From NCBI RefSeq assembly GCF_019599265.1, contig NZ_JAHZTC010000025.1:1-53683 (forward strand): 53,683 nt of DNA, in the 5' to 3' direction. This DNA is from Pontibacter sp. HSC-14F20 (lineage in GTDB: Bacteria; Bacteroidota; Bacteroidia; Cytophagales; Hymenobacteraceae). Each line of letters begins with the position of its first letter. The stretch's first letter is position 1. Shown piece after piece: positions 24,773 through 32,990 of this stretch. The notes beneath the pieces were generated by a model that made no database searches, was not told where the DNA came from, and worked only from the letters and a program-made list of their open reading frames with translations. A program made the translations under genes and the position numbers.

Positions 24773-25749
24773 CGGATAGGATTGATTGGGGTCGTCGGCT
24801 CCCTTTTACATTACCTTTAAGATTATACCTGTTGGAAGAGAAGAAACATTCAGAAGATCATTTGGGCCCGGCCCGCGAATATTGGTGGAACGACGATTAC
24901 CTGGAACTGCTGGCTCACCGCCTGCACCTGGATTACACCGGTACGCTCGTGGACATTGGCTGCGGCAAGGGCATGATGGGCTTCATGTTTTCGCGGCACA
25001 TGCCGCCCGGGGCCAAGGTATACGGTGTTGATTTTGAGTCGGAGTACATCGAAGAAGCCAGGCAGAAAGCCCAGAGCATCTACCTGCATAACGACATCTC
25101 CTACGACTTCCGGGTAGGCAACGCCTCCAACATTCCGCTGCCCGACAACCTGGCTGATATCACGCTCTGCCAGACTTTGCTGATCCATGTGAAAGACCCG
25201 AAACAGGTGATCGACGAGATGATCCGCATTACAAAACCCGGCGGCTGGGTGCTGGCGCTGGAGCCAAACAACCTGGTACCTAATTTGATGTTCGACCGCT
25301 ACGGCGAAACTGATTTTGACGTAGAAAGCACCCTGGAAGTACTCGAAATAAAGCTGCGTATCGAGAAAGGAAAAAAGCGACTCGGCGAAGGCTTCAACTC
25401 CCTCGGCGACGTTATACCTGACTTATATCTGAAAGCGGGCCTCGAAAACATCAAGGTATGGATTTCCGACAAAGCGCTTTCTATCATTCCGCCTTATGAT
25501 ACGCAGGAGAAAATGCTGCGCGTGGAGCAGATGCTGCAGTGGATCGACTCCGATTCCATGGGCTACGACTACCAGGACAACCTGAATTATTTCATGGCTG
25601 GCGGCGGCGACAAAGACAAGTTTGATGCTTACTGGCAGAAGCTGCTCTACAACAAGATCGCTCTCAAGCAGCGGCTCCTCAATGAAGAGTATGTATCGGC
25701 TGGGGGCAGTCTGGTTTATATTGTAGCGGGGCAGAAACCGCGGTACTAG
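24769..25749 (+). CDS. class I SAM-dependent methyltransferase (UbiE-type)
   Basis: 326 residues. No other upstream start is available, so the ATG at 24769, which lies in the GGGATGAC end of a repeat element, is used. Residues about 55-160 form the Rossmann core: motif I LVDIGCGKGMMGFMFSR, YGVDFESEYIEEARQKAQ, NASNIPLPDNLADITLCQTL and TKPGGWVLALEPNN. The C-terminal ~130 residues are helical and uncommon for the family, possibly a substrate-binding cap. The substrate is not known. The preceding gene has its own terminator, so expression must start inside or near the repeat. Confidence 0.88.
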   Translation: MTDRIDWGRRLPFTLPLRLYLLEEKKHSEDHLGPAREYWWNDDYLELLAHRLHLDYTGTLVDIGCGKGMMGFMFSRHMPPGAKVYGVDFESEYIEEARQKAQSIYLHNDISYDFRVGNASNIPLPDNLADITLCQTLLIHVKDPKQVIDEMIRITKPGGWVLALEPNNLVPNLMFDRYGETDFDVESTLEVLEIKLRIEKGKKRLGEGFNSLGDVIPDLYLKAGLENIKVWISDKALSIIPPYDTQEKMLRVEQMLQWIDSDSMGYDYQDNLNYFMAGGGDKDKFDAYWQKLLYNKIALKQRLLNEEYVSAGGSLVYIVAGQKPRY

Positions 25750-25861
25750 TGCTATGCCGGGAGCGTTCTCGCTTGTGACTGGTATGGCCAGGTATAGGTA
25801 TGCTACTGCTGCCATCGGTATAACAATCAGTATTGTTTCATTGCTTCCACTGGCCGGCAGC

Positions 25862-26020
25862 GCCTTCCTTTTTTCCTTGATGGGAGTAGGAGGCCTCGAG
25901 AAAGAAGGGGGCAGGAGGATGCTCATCGTGCACGAAGATTGCCTTGTTCTAGGAAAAGTTAGCATAGGGTAACTCAATCCTCAAAATACTTTCTAATCCT
26001 ACAAATCCTGATCCAGACAA
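25862..26020 (+). repeat. composite GC-rich dispersed repeat (degenerate copy)
   Basis: Hairpin-like GCCTTCCTTTTTTC / GAAAGAAGGGGGC around GGGAGTAGGAGGCCTCGAG, followed further on by TAATCCTACAAATCCTGAT (25994-26012). Same order of parts as 22701-22838. The 72-codon ORF across it (25754-25972) is probably not a gene. Confidence 0.6.
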
Positions 26021-26036
26021 AAGTTAAAGCGCTTTT

Positions 26037-27737
26037 TTAAGCAGTCTCCTTTTCCTTTTCCCCCATAAACAACTGGAGGATCGCCCCAAACACAACCACT
26101 GCCATACAACCGATCACGTTGAACCACAGGAAGGCAATGTCGGTGTAGAAATGGCAGTAGAGCACCACGGCTTCGGCCAGCAGCGCGGCAATAAACACGG
26201 CGTGCCCCTTGATGTACTTCACGTAAAAGGCCACCAGAAATATCCCCAGAATCGTGCCGTAGAAGATGGACCCGATGATGTTGACGGCCTGAATCAGGTT
26301 ATCGAGCATAGAGGCGTAGGTGGCGAAAATGATGGCCAGTGTGCCCCAGGCAGCAGTAAAAAGCTTGGAAGCCCGCAGGTAATGGAAATTGTCTTTGTCC
26401 TTTTTAACGGATCGTTTGTATATGTCTATCACCGTGGTCGAGGCCAGCGCATTGAGTTCAGATGCTGTGGAGGACATGGCAGCTGAGAAGATCACAGCCA
26501 GCAGCAAACCCACCAGTCCGGCAGGCAGGTATTTCATCACAAAGGAAATGAACACGTAGTCGGTATCTTTGGTCTCAGCATCGGGCGTGGCCTTGGCGAT
26601 AAGTGCTTTCGTTTCGTTACGCACCTCTTTTGAGGCATCTGTTATTCCTTGCACCTTGGCCTGGGCGCTGGCGATGGCCGTTTCGTTATCGGTTCGCAGG
26701 GCGGCTACCAGACCGTGCATGGCCTCCTGTTTCTGGTTGAACAAAGCAGTATGTTGCTCTTCAAGGGCCTGCATCTCCGGCCCAAAATCTGTAGCGTATA
26801 CCTTGTCTTTGGCGGCTTCGTTGAAAAACAGCGGCGGCTGGTTGAACTGGTAAAACACAAACACCATTACCCCGATAAACAAAATAATAAACTGCATCGG
26901 GATCTTGAGCAGGCCGTTAAAAAGCAAACCCAGTCGGCTCTCCCCTACTGACTTTCCACCCAGATAACGGGCCACCTGGCTCTGGTCGGTACCAAAATAA
27001 GAAAGTGCCAGAAACAGGCCACCCGTCATACCTGACCAGAAATTATACCGGTCGTTCCAGTCAAAAGAGAAATCGACCACGTTCATTTTGCCCATCTTGC
27101 CGGCCACGGCTATCGCATCGCCGAAGGATACACTTTCGGGCAGATAATGCACCACCATAAAACCGGCTACGAGCATACCGCCCATCATCACGGCCATTTG
27201 CTGCTTCTGCGTCACACTCACCGCCTTCGTGCCCCCCGACACGGTATAGACAATTACCAGGATACCGATGAAGAGGTTGGTGAGCGTCAGGTTCCAGCCC
27301 AGTATGGTGGAAAGAATAATGGCCGGTGCATAAATAGTGATGCCCGCCGCCAGTCCGCGCTGGATCAGAAAGAGCAATGCAGCCAGCGAGCGGGTCTTGA
27401 GGTCGAAGCGGCTTTCCAGATACTCATAAGCCGTGTATACCTTGAGCCGATAGAAAATAGGAATGACCGTGATCGAGATGATGACCATGGCGATGGGCAA
27501 ACCAAAATAAAACTGCACGAAGCGCATCCCGTCTTCGTAGGCCTGCCCCGGTGTGGAAAGAAAGGTGATGGCACTGGCCTGCGTTGCCATGATGGACAGC
27601 CCGATGGTCCACCACTTCATGCTGTTATCGCCTTTCAGATAGCCTTCAATGTCTTTGCTGCCGCGTGTTTTCCAGACGCCGTAACTTACAATAAAGCCTA
27701 GTGTGCCGAGCAGTACAATCCAGTCGAGTAACCTCAT
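26037..27737 (-). CDS. sodium:solute symporter (SSS family), copy 2
   Basis: 566 residues, about 13-14 membrane helices. SSS features: KGDNSMKWWTIGLSIMATQASAITFLSTPG at the N-terminus, GTDQSQVARYLGGKSV in the loop after helix 6 and FSAAMSSTASELNALASTTV in the sodium-site region. Unusual: a ~85-residue hydrophilic helical insertion (about 305-392, with EEQHTALFNQKQEAMHGL) between membrane helices. Its start overlaps the stop of the 47-aa gene (ATGA), and both follow a PIG-L deacetylase, so the three form one operon. I infer import of the compound, or its product, handled by the deacetylase. Confidence 0.93.
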   Translation of the reverse strand: MRLLDWIVLLGTLGFIVSYGVWKTRGSKDIEGYLKGDNSMKWWTIGLSIMATQASAITFLSTPGQAYEDGMRFVQFYFGLPIAMVIISITVIPIFYRLKVYTAYEYLESRFDLKTRSLAALLFLIQRGLAAGITIYAPAIILSTILGWNLTLTNLFIGILVIVYTVSGGTKAVSVTQKQQMAVMMGGMLVAGFMVVHYLPESVSFGDAIAVAGKMGKMNVVDFSFDWNDRYNFWSGMTGGLFLALSYFGTDQSQVARYLGGKSVGESRLGLLFNGLLKIPMQFIILFIGVMVFVFYQFNQPPLFFNEAAKDKVYATDFGPEMQALEEQHTALFNQKQEAMHGLVAALRTDNETAIASAQAKVQGITDASKEVRNETKALIAKATPDAETKDTDYVFISFVMKYLPAGLVGLLLAVIFSAAMSSTASELNALASTTVIDIYKRSVKKDKDNFHYLRASKLFTAAWGTLAIIFATYASMLDNLIQAVNIIGSIFYGTILGIFLVAFYVKYIKGHAVFIAALLAEAVVLYCHFYTDIAFLWFNVIGCMAVVVFGAILQLFMGEKEKETA

Positions 27738-27877
27738 GAATAGATGCGGGTGATGATGTAAAACAGGGTGATCAGAAAAGCCAGATTGCCCAGCACCAGC
27801 CAGTACATGCTTTTCCAGCTTTTGAAAAAGGGCGGTTTGTCAAGCTCCTGGGTAGGCTTGTTGTCAGTTTCTTTCAT
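27734..27877 (-). CDS. 47-aa single-pass membrane peptide, translationally coupled to the SSS symporter
   Basis: 47 residues: a polar N-terminus (MKETDNKPTQELDKPPFFKS) then one membrane helix (about 25-43, YWLVLGNLAFLITLFYII) and a short basic tail. Its TGA overlaps the ATG of the symporter gene (27737-27734 reads ATGA), a strong coupling signal. It starts 52 bases after the PIG-L stop. Small single-pass proteins next to SSS transporters are known as accessory subunits in some systems (for example the YhdT/PanF type), but this one shows no recognisable motif. Stable coupling makes it likely to be a real gene. Confidence 0.8.
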   Translation of the reverse strand: MKETDNKPTQELDKPPFFKSWKSMYWLVLGNLAFLITLFYIITRIYS

Positions 27878-27929
27878 GGTTTATATCTTATCAAAAGCGC
27901 GATGCGCGTGACACGCTGGCTTCCGATTA

Positions 27930-30461
27930 TTATTTGGCTGTACTCTCCGCGCTGCTGCCCTGGGCGCCATGCCCGTTTCCGAGCGAGATCAGGTTGGTGA
28001 AGATGCGGTAGGCACCCGGCACCCCGGCAGGCAGCTGTCTGAACCAGGAATAGCCGGTATAGACAAAATGTCCCTTGCCATACCTTGCGATCAACAAGCC
28101 CCCGTCACGGGCAGGTTCGCCAGGGTCATTGCTCGAGAGTATGGCTTCGAACTCGCTGCTCCACTCACTCGGGAAGTATAAGCCTCGCTCCTGCACCCAT
28201 CCCTCAAAGTCCTTTTTGGTGATCTTGTTCGGGCTGTTCAGCGCCTGGTGACCTGGCTTCAGGAAACGCACCTCCGCCTCCTCCACCGTTACCCGCTGGC
28301 TTGAAATCTTCAAAGGATAAGGCGCTACAGTATTCGTTTTGAGGCTGTGCCCGGTGTTATACTGCACGATGACGGTACCGCCCTGCTGCACATAGTTAAG
28401 CAGACGCGGCTGGTAAAAATTCATGCGCTCCACCGTATTGTAAGCCCGAACACCCAGTATCACCGCATCGAAACGCTCCAGATTCTGATCTGTGATATCT
28501 TCATCTTTGAGCAAGGTGACATTATACCCGATCTGCTGCAGACTGGCAGGTATATCGTCGCCGGCACCCATCAGGTAGGCGATCTGCTCCCCGTTGCGCT
28601 TCAGGTCGAGGCGTACGGCTTTGGCTACGGCTTCCGGAAAAGTGGTTTGAGTCGGGATGTGGCTGTACTGGATCACATTGAGTCCGCGGGTATAAGCCTT
28701 GCCTGCAACCGTAGCCACGGCTTTCAGCTCTACCTCCTGCTGCCCTTTGGGCGGATGCACCATAAAGCGCACCAGTTGCTCGGCTCCGTTCTGCTCCAGG
28801 TCAAATGCTGCCTGCGCCGGCTCTGCCCGCCAGCCCTTCGGCAGTTGCAGCGCCACATTGCCTTTTATACCTGCCTTGCCTGACTTCACCAGCACGTGCA
28901 CCGGCTTGGGCTCCTGCGAGGCAAACATCAGTACTTTCTCCGAGATGTTCACAAACACGGGGGGCGTAATGGCCAAAGGTCTGTATTGTTCGCCGTCTAC
29001 CGGATCGTTGCGCTTGTAAACCACCGGCACGGTATAGCTAAAAGGCTCCCCACTGATCAGCAGGTCAAGGCGTACTTCTACGGCCGGTTTGTTTTCCGGC
29101 GCTCCAATCTCCTGCAGATCATCTACCCGGAAAAGGCCCAGCGTGCCCTCCTGCCGTAGCCAGTAAGGCTGCGTGAGCTGCGCGGATGGCGGAATCGGCA
29201 ATTTAAATGAGATCAGATGCACCTCATTCGGAGCGAGTGATTTATTCAGGGTGCTGTCCCTGGAAGCGAAGGCGGGGCGCATGCCCACCAGCTGCACAGG
29301 TATAGCCGAGCGGTTGATGGCTTCCAGCTGCAGGTTCAGGCGTTCGCCCGGCGTTACGGCATAGTCTGTGGCCACTGCCTCCAGGTATAGCCCCAGGCTG
29401 CCTTTCACGACCTGCTCCAGTTCTTCCGTTTTGAGTCGCTTCCAGTAGCTGTCCGGCAGTTTGGCCAGCTCTTTCCGGGCGGCCAGCAGCGTGGGCACCA
29501 CAGCGGACGGTTGCTCGGGTTTAAACTCCGAAACTGCCTGCTGCAACAGGGCTGCTACTTTCTCACTGCCTTTTACGCGGCTCCAGGTGGTGTTTATACC
29601 TTCAAACAGTTCTTCTTTTGCCCGCTCGCCTTTGGTATGTTCCAGATACTCCACGGTAACACCACGCGTACCGGTGGCGCCAAAGCCCTGGCTCTTGTGC
29701 ATGCTGCGGCTCAGAGCGGCAATTTCCGGGTAAGATTTGCCCAGCAGCGGATTATAACCGCCAACGTCTACTTTCAGAAGTTGCGACCCATAGTCCTCGA
29801 ATTCTTTCTGGCTGCGAAAAGACCATACGCCCGTATTCCAGAGCACCCGCTTGGCCTGCCATACCTGCACATGCTTCAGCTGCTCGGGGAAGCGTTTCGG
29901 GTCGGCGGCTGCCTCGAAGGCCTCGCTGGCCAGCATGGCCGAGGCGGTGTGGTGACCATGGGTTTCAGATGGCTTTGGCGAGAAGCGGGTGATGATCACG
30001 TCTGGTTTGAACTTGCGGATCGCCCAGACCACATCGTGCAACACCTTTTCCTTGTCCCAGGTCGCAAAAGTCTCCTCCGGGTTTTTAGAGAAGCCGAAGT
30101 CGTTGGCCCGGGTGAAGAACTGCTGTCCTCCATCCATGCGGCGGGCCTGCAGCAGCTCCTGCGTACGGATGATGCCCAGCCCCTCCCGTATTTCGGGACC
30201 GATCAGGTTCTGCCCGCCATCACCACGGGTAATGGAAAGGTAGCCGGTGTTGTAGCGCTTTTCGTTGGACAGGTAGGCAATAAAGCGCGTGTTCTCATCG
30301 TCCGGGTGGGCTGCCACATAAAGTGCAGTGCCCAGCACATTCAGTTTTTTGATATCCTGCAGCAGCTCAGCAGCATGTGGTTTGTCCGGGGATTGCGCCT
30401 GAAGCAAGTCTCCTGCAAGCAGTGCGAAAAGGGCAAATAAGAGCGAAAAACTTTTTTTCAT
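27930..30461 (-). CDS. PIG-L family deacetylase, secreted, with C-terminal extension
   Basis: 843 residues with a signal peptide (cleavage near LQAQS). The N-terminal PIG-L/LmbE domain (about 40-290) has the zinc motif AAHPDDEN (H52, D54, D55), SITRGDGGQNLIG and the third-ligand motif ETHGHHTAS. These enzymes remove N-acetyl groups from GlcNAc-type sugars. About 300-600 is beta-rich (NEW3/Ig-like regions); 650-800 resembles a glutamine-amidotransferase/ThuA-like Rossmann fold (RFDAVILGVRAYNTVERM, GGTVIVQYNTG). This size and layout recur in Bacteroidota. It heads an operon with a 47-aa peptide and an SSS symporter. Confidence 0.9.
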   Translation of the reverse strand: MKKSFSLLFALFALLAGDLLQAQSPDKPHAAELLQDIKKLNVLGTALYVAAHPDDENTRFIAYLSNEKRYNTGYLSITRGDGGQNLIGPEIREGLGIIRTQELLQARRMDGGQQFFTRANDFGFSKNPEETFATWDKEKVLHDVVWAIRKFKPDVIITRFSPKPSETHGHHTASAMLASEAFEAAADPKRFPEQLKHVQVWQAKRVLWNTGVWSFRSQKEFEDYGSQLLKVDVGGYNPLLGKSYPEIAALSRSMHKSQGFGATGTRGVTVEYLEHTKGERAKEELFEGINTTWSRVKGSEKVAALLQQAVSEFKPEQPSAVVPTLLAARKELAKLPDSYWKRLKTEELEQVVKGSLGLYLEAVATDYAVTPGERLNLQLEAINRSAIPVQLVGMRPAFASRDSTLNKSLAPNEVHLISFKLPIPPSAQLTQPYWLRQEGTLGLFRVDDLQEIGAPENKPAVEVRLDLLISGEPFSYTVPVVYKRNDPVDGEQYRPLAITPPVFVNISEKVLMFASQEPKPVHVLVKSGKAGIKGNVALQLPKGWRAEPAQAAFDLEQNGAEQLVRFMVHPPKGQQEVELKAVATVAGKAYTRGLNVIQYSHIPTQTTFPEAVAKAVRLDLKRNGEQIAYLMGAGDDIPASLQQIGYNVTLLKDEDITDQNLERFDAVILGVRAYNTVERMNFYQPRLLNYVQQGGTVIVQYNTGHSLKTNTVAPYPLKISSQRVTVEEAEVRFLKPGHQALNSPNKITKKDFEGWVQERGLYFPSEWSSEFEAILSSNDPGEPARDGGLLIARYGKGHFVYTGYSWFRQLPAGVPGAYRIFTNLISLGNGHGAQGSSAESTAK

Positions 30462-30870
30462 GGTTTTAATTAAAGATGTGGTGGAATGGAGCAGTCATCA
30501 CCATGCTGTAAATCTAAAAAATTTGCGTTAGCCTACCCAGTTTTGCAGTTTATATAAGACAGAAAGTTGCTCAAACCCGACATATAACAATCGGTATAAT
30601 TATTTTGCATTTAAAACAGGCTGATATTTCTTTAATCAGTTTCAGAAGATATAGTCTTGTAATATGACTAGTCAGGACTTAACAAAGAATACTATCGATT
30701 AAAGTAAAGTTTACAAAAAAATAATCAAATTATTAGCTTTATATTTAACCCTCACTATATTTGTAAAAAAGTGGAACACACTTAACGCATACTGCCTAAG
30801 GCTCGTCAGTTATACTGGGTAGCCCCTACTATGAAACAATGTATCTGAAGGCTACTAACATCTGACACAC
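30462..30870. other. AT-rich divergent regulatory region
   Basis: Separates PIG-L (minus) from the plus-strand gene at 30871. No ORF is supported. A -7 box for the rightward gene is listed separately; I saw no clear box for the PIG-L operon. Confidence 0.5.
30733..30763 (+). promoter_or_regulatory. candidate promoter of the 227-aa membrane protein gene
   Basis: TTAG (30733-30736), 19-bp spacer, TATATTTG (30756-30763). The -7 box is perfect and the -33 box is weak. The 5' UTR would be about 100 nt. Confidence 0.5.
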
Positions 30871-31554
30871 ATGGCAGAAAGCAGAATTGAGGACCAGGCG
30901 ATTGAATTTCTTGGAACCTACTATGCCAAACATGAAAAAAAATCTGGCTTACTTGTAAACAGACGTGTGCCCACCCACCAAGGCACCTTTGCTGACGCTC
31001 TGTTTGCTTACCAGAAACACGACAATTGCTTTTTTGCCGTTTCGCTCAATACTGCTGCCTCCCGTAAACTGTCCCGCCTGCTGAACTCCTACAAGAAAAA
31101 AGGGCTGGGCAAGAGCCGCTATTTGACTGCCGCAGCCATTTTCGGCGTGGCAGCCTACAGCTGTTACCTGGCGGGGAGTTGGCTGGCCATGGCCGCTATA
31201 CCTGCCCTACTGGCTGTCGCTGGCTTTGTCCTGCACTCCAGGCTTCGTAAGCGCTACATACAGCAGCAAATGAAAACGACCGTTGACCAACTCAAGCAGC
31301 AACCCGGCGACCATCAGTGGCTGGGTATACAGGTAAGCAGCCTGTGCTGGCACGGCAATGCCATGGCAAACTACCTCTCCAAATTATGCGAGCGCAAAGG
31401 GATTGGCCTGCTGACAGTTGGCAAACGCTCCCGCCTTACCCTGCGTCAGGAGCCACGCCTGGCTACCTGCCGCCGCACCGACTTCCTTTCTTATTATGCC
31501 CAGGGCGAGAACCTGCGCAGAGAACTTTCAGACCAATTTATGCGGGTGGCTTAA
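30871..31554 (+). CDS. membrane protein with degenerate restriction-endonuclease-like N-terminus
   Basis: 227 residues. N-terminal ~65 residues (IEDQAIEFLGTYYAKHEKK, then VNRRVPTHQGTFADALFAYQ, then CFFAVSLNTAAS) have the order of a PD-(D/E)XK-type core: an N-terminal Glu, an Asp in a G-x-x-A-D-A turn and a strand that normally ends in an acidic residue plus Lys. Here that last position is Asn, so catalysis is doubtful. Two membrane helices follow (about 91-125), then a basic cytoplasmic tail. The fold call is from pattern resemblance only. The neighbours give no clue to its role. Confidence 0.6.
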   Translation: MAESRIEDQAIEFLGTYYAKHEKKSGLLVNRRVPTHQGTFADALFAYQKHDNCFFAVSLNTAASRKLSRLLNSYKKKGLGKSRYLTAAAIFGVAAYSCYLAGSWLAMAAIPALLAVAGFVLHSRLRKRYIQQQMKTTVDQLKQQPGDHQWLGIQVSSLCWHGNAMANYLSKLCERKGIGLLTVGKRSRLTLRQEPRLATCRRTDFLSYYAQGENLRRELSDQFMRVA

Positions 31555-31661
31555 GCTGCAAATAAATTGCGTCCGGGCCTTTACTAATCATCTCCCTCGT
31601 GCGTACAAATGTCAAAAACGCCCTTGCCTGTTAGGTGAGGGCCGGATATGACTGTACGCAC

Positions 31662-32033
31662 ATGAAAAGATATTTAAGTTCACTTCCCCTGGCCATTCTC
31701 TTTCTTGCCGGATGCCAGACCCAGGACCGTTTCCAGATTCCGAGCACGCAGCCCGACATGCGGGGCAACATCACCAACATCAAAAAAACCAATTCCAAAA
31801 CAAAAGAAGGTGTGGCCGTGGTCCTGGTCGAATCTGTGGAAGGCGTGCAAACCGGCCACACCAAAGCAACACTCCGCATCGATGCCAAAACCTACATTGA
31901 AAACGTAGAGGGCGCCGCGCTCCGATTAGAGCACCTGCGCGAAGGACAGTTAGTAGAAGCCTGGTTTGATGAACAGATCATGGAGTCCTTTCCGGTGGAA
32001 GCCCATGCAGCAGCGGTTCGGGTGAGTAACTAA
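31662..32033 (+). CDS. small lipoprotein, DUF3221/OB-fold-like
   Basis: 123 residues; start at 31662 chosen for the lipoprotein signal MKRYLSSLPLAILFLAGC (lipobox LAGC). After it: MRGNITNIKKTNS, VAVVLVESVEG, KATLRIDAKTYI and LREGQLVEAWFDEQIMESFP, the beta-strand spacing of DUF3221-type (YobA-like) small barrels that measure or inhibit at the envelope. The function is unknown. The Rieske gene starts 8 bases after the stop, so they probably form an operon. Confidence 0.75.
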   Translation: MKRYLSSLPLAILFLAGCQTQDRFQIPSTQPDMRGNITNIKKTNSKTKEGVAVVLVESVEGVQTGHTKATLRIDAKTYIENVEGAALRLEHLREGQLVEAWFDEQIMESFPVEAHAAAVRVSN

Positions 32034-32041
32034 AGCACTAG

Positions 32042-32404
32042 ATGGAACAGAAACAAGTTCGCTATACCTGGCACAAAGTATTTGACAGCCTGGCCGAAGC
32101 CCGGGAGCAGGTGCCACTTCGCAAACTGAAGCAGTTGGTGCTCGATGGCCGAGCTGTTTGCTTTGCCCATACCCCCACCGGCTTTTTCGCCCTCGACGAT
32201 GTGTGTCCACATCTGGGCTACTCGCTCAGCAAAGGCACAACAAATTATCTGGATGAAGTGATTTGTCCCTGGCACAGCTACAGGTTTAGCATGCGGGACG
32301 GGCGAGAGTGCGAGTTTCGCACCCGTAAAGCGGTTCTCCACCAAGTGGAGTTAAGAGAGGACGGCGTATTTGTGGGGATTGAGCAGACAGCCGCTACTAC
32401 CTGA
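32042..32404 (+). CDS. Rieske [2Fe-2S] domain protein
   Basis: 120 residues. A complete Rieske site: C55-P-H57 in DVCPHLGYSLSKG and C75-P-W-H78 in VICPWHSYRFSM, so the cluster is bound by 2 Cys and 2 His. The protein is about the size of soluble Rieske ferredoxins or the NirD-type small subunits, with no membrane segment. It presumably transfers electrons to an oxygenase or reductase, but no such enzyme is adjacent. It follows the small lipoprotein gene. Confidence 0.92.
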   Translation: MEQKQVRYTWHKVFDSLAEAREQVPLRKLKQLVLDGRAVCFAHTPTGFFALDDVCPHLGYSLSKGTTNYLDEVICPWHSYRFSMRDGRECEFRTRKAVLHQVELREDGVFVGIEQTAATT

Positions 32405-32516
32405 AAAGGAGCGCTTTACCCTCGCAAGCAGGCACTCCACTCAAAACAGGACATTTTCTGTGGGTGAGGTGTCCTAATTGTTTACATTGAGGCGCAACCA
32501 AACGATTGTTACCCTT

Positions 32517-32990
32517 ATGGCATCCCGCATTATCCATCCGGAAAACGCGCCATTTGCGCCGATTGAACTGCGCCACATGATGGGCGATGTATACCTGACC
32601 ATTCAGCGCAAAGAGTATTACATCGAAGCCAAGTGGCAGGGCCACATAACGGCTGACAATGTGGTCTGCGCAGCCCAGGCCTTTCTCGAATTGCTAAAAA
32701 AACACCCCTGCTCGAAATTGCTCAACGACAAGTCGGACGTGACTGGTGACTGGCAGGATGCGAACGACTGGCTTCAGTTTGAATGGCTGCCGCAGGTGCT
32801 CGGGGCAGGTTTGCGCTACATAGCGCATGTTTACTCCCTGAACATGTTCAGCAAACTCGCTGCCCGAGAGCTTGAAGAGCGTATTACCCCTCAGCTCTCC
32901 ATGAAGAATTTTTATGAACGGCACCTGGCCGAAACGTGGCTCCTGGACCAGGATGACACTGCTGCTGGCCGGCGGGCTGCCAGTGCTTAG
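32517..32990 (+). CDS. STAS/SEC14-like domain protein
   Basis: 157 residues from the ATG at 32517; an earlier TTG at 32478 is less likely. About residues 20-130 (VYLTIQRKEYYIEAKWQGHI, then LELLKKHPCSKLLNDKSDVT, then GLRYIAHVYSLNMFS) show the alternating strand-helix pattern of SpoIIAA-like (STAS) domains, as in small Bacteroidota proteins annotated STAS/SEC14. Such proteins may bind lipids or regulate partners; no phosphorylation-site Ser motif is obvious. Its last bases overlap the convergent minus-strand ORF at 32987. Confidence 0.6.
   Translation: MASRIIHPENAPFAPIELRHMMGDVYLTIQRKEYYIEAKWQGHITADNVVCAAQAFLELLKKHPCSKLLNDKSDVTGDWQDANDWLQFEWLPQVLGAGLRYIAHVYSLNMFSKLAARELEERITPQLSMKNFYERHLAETWLLDQDDTAAGRRAASA

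Noticed and set aside
25754..25972. 72-aa plus-strand ORF after the methyltransferase
   Set aside because: It reads through the composite repeat, has no recognisable motif, and lies between a gene end and a convergent gene end.
29511..30440. 309-aa ORF antisense to PIG-L
   Set aside because: Long antisense frames are expected opposite GC-rich genes; the minus frame has clear PIG-L motifs and the plus one shows none.
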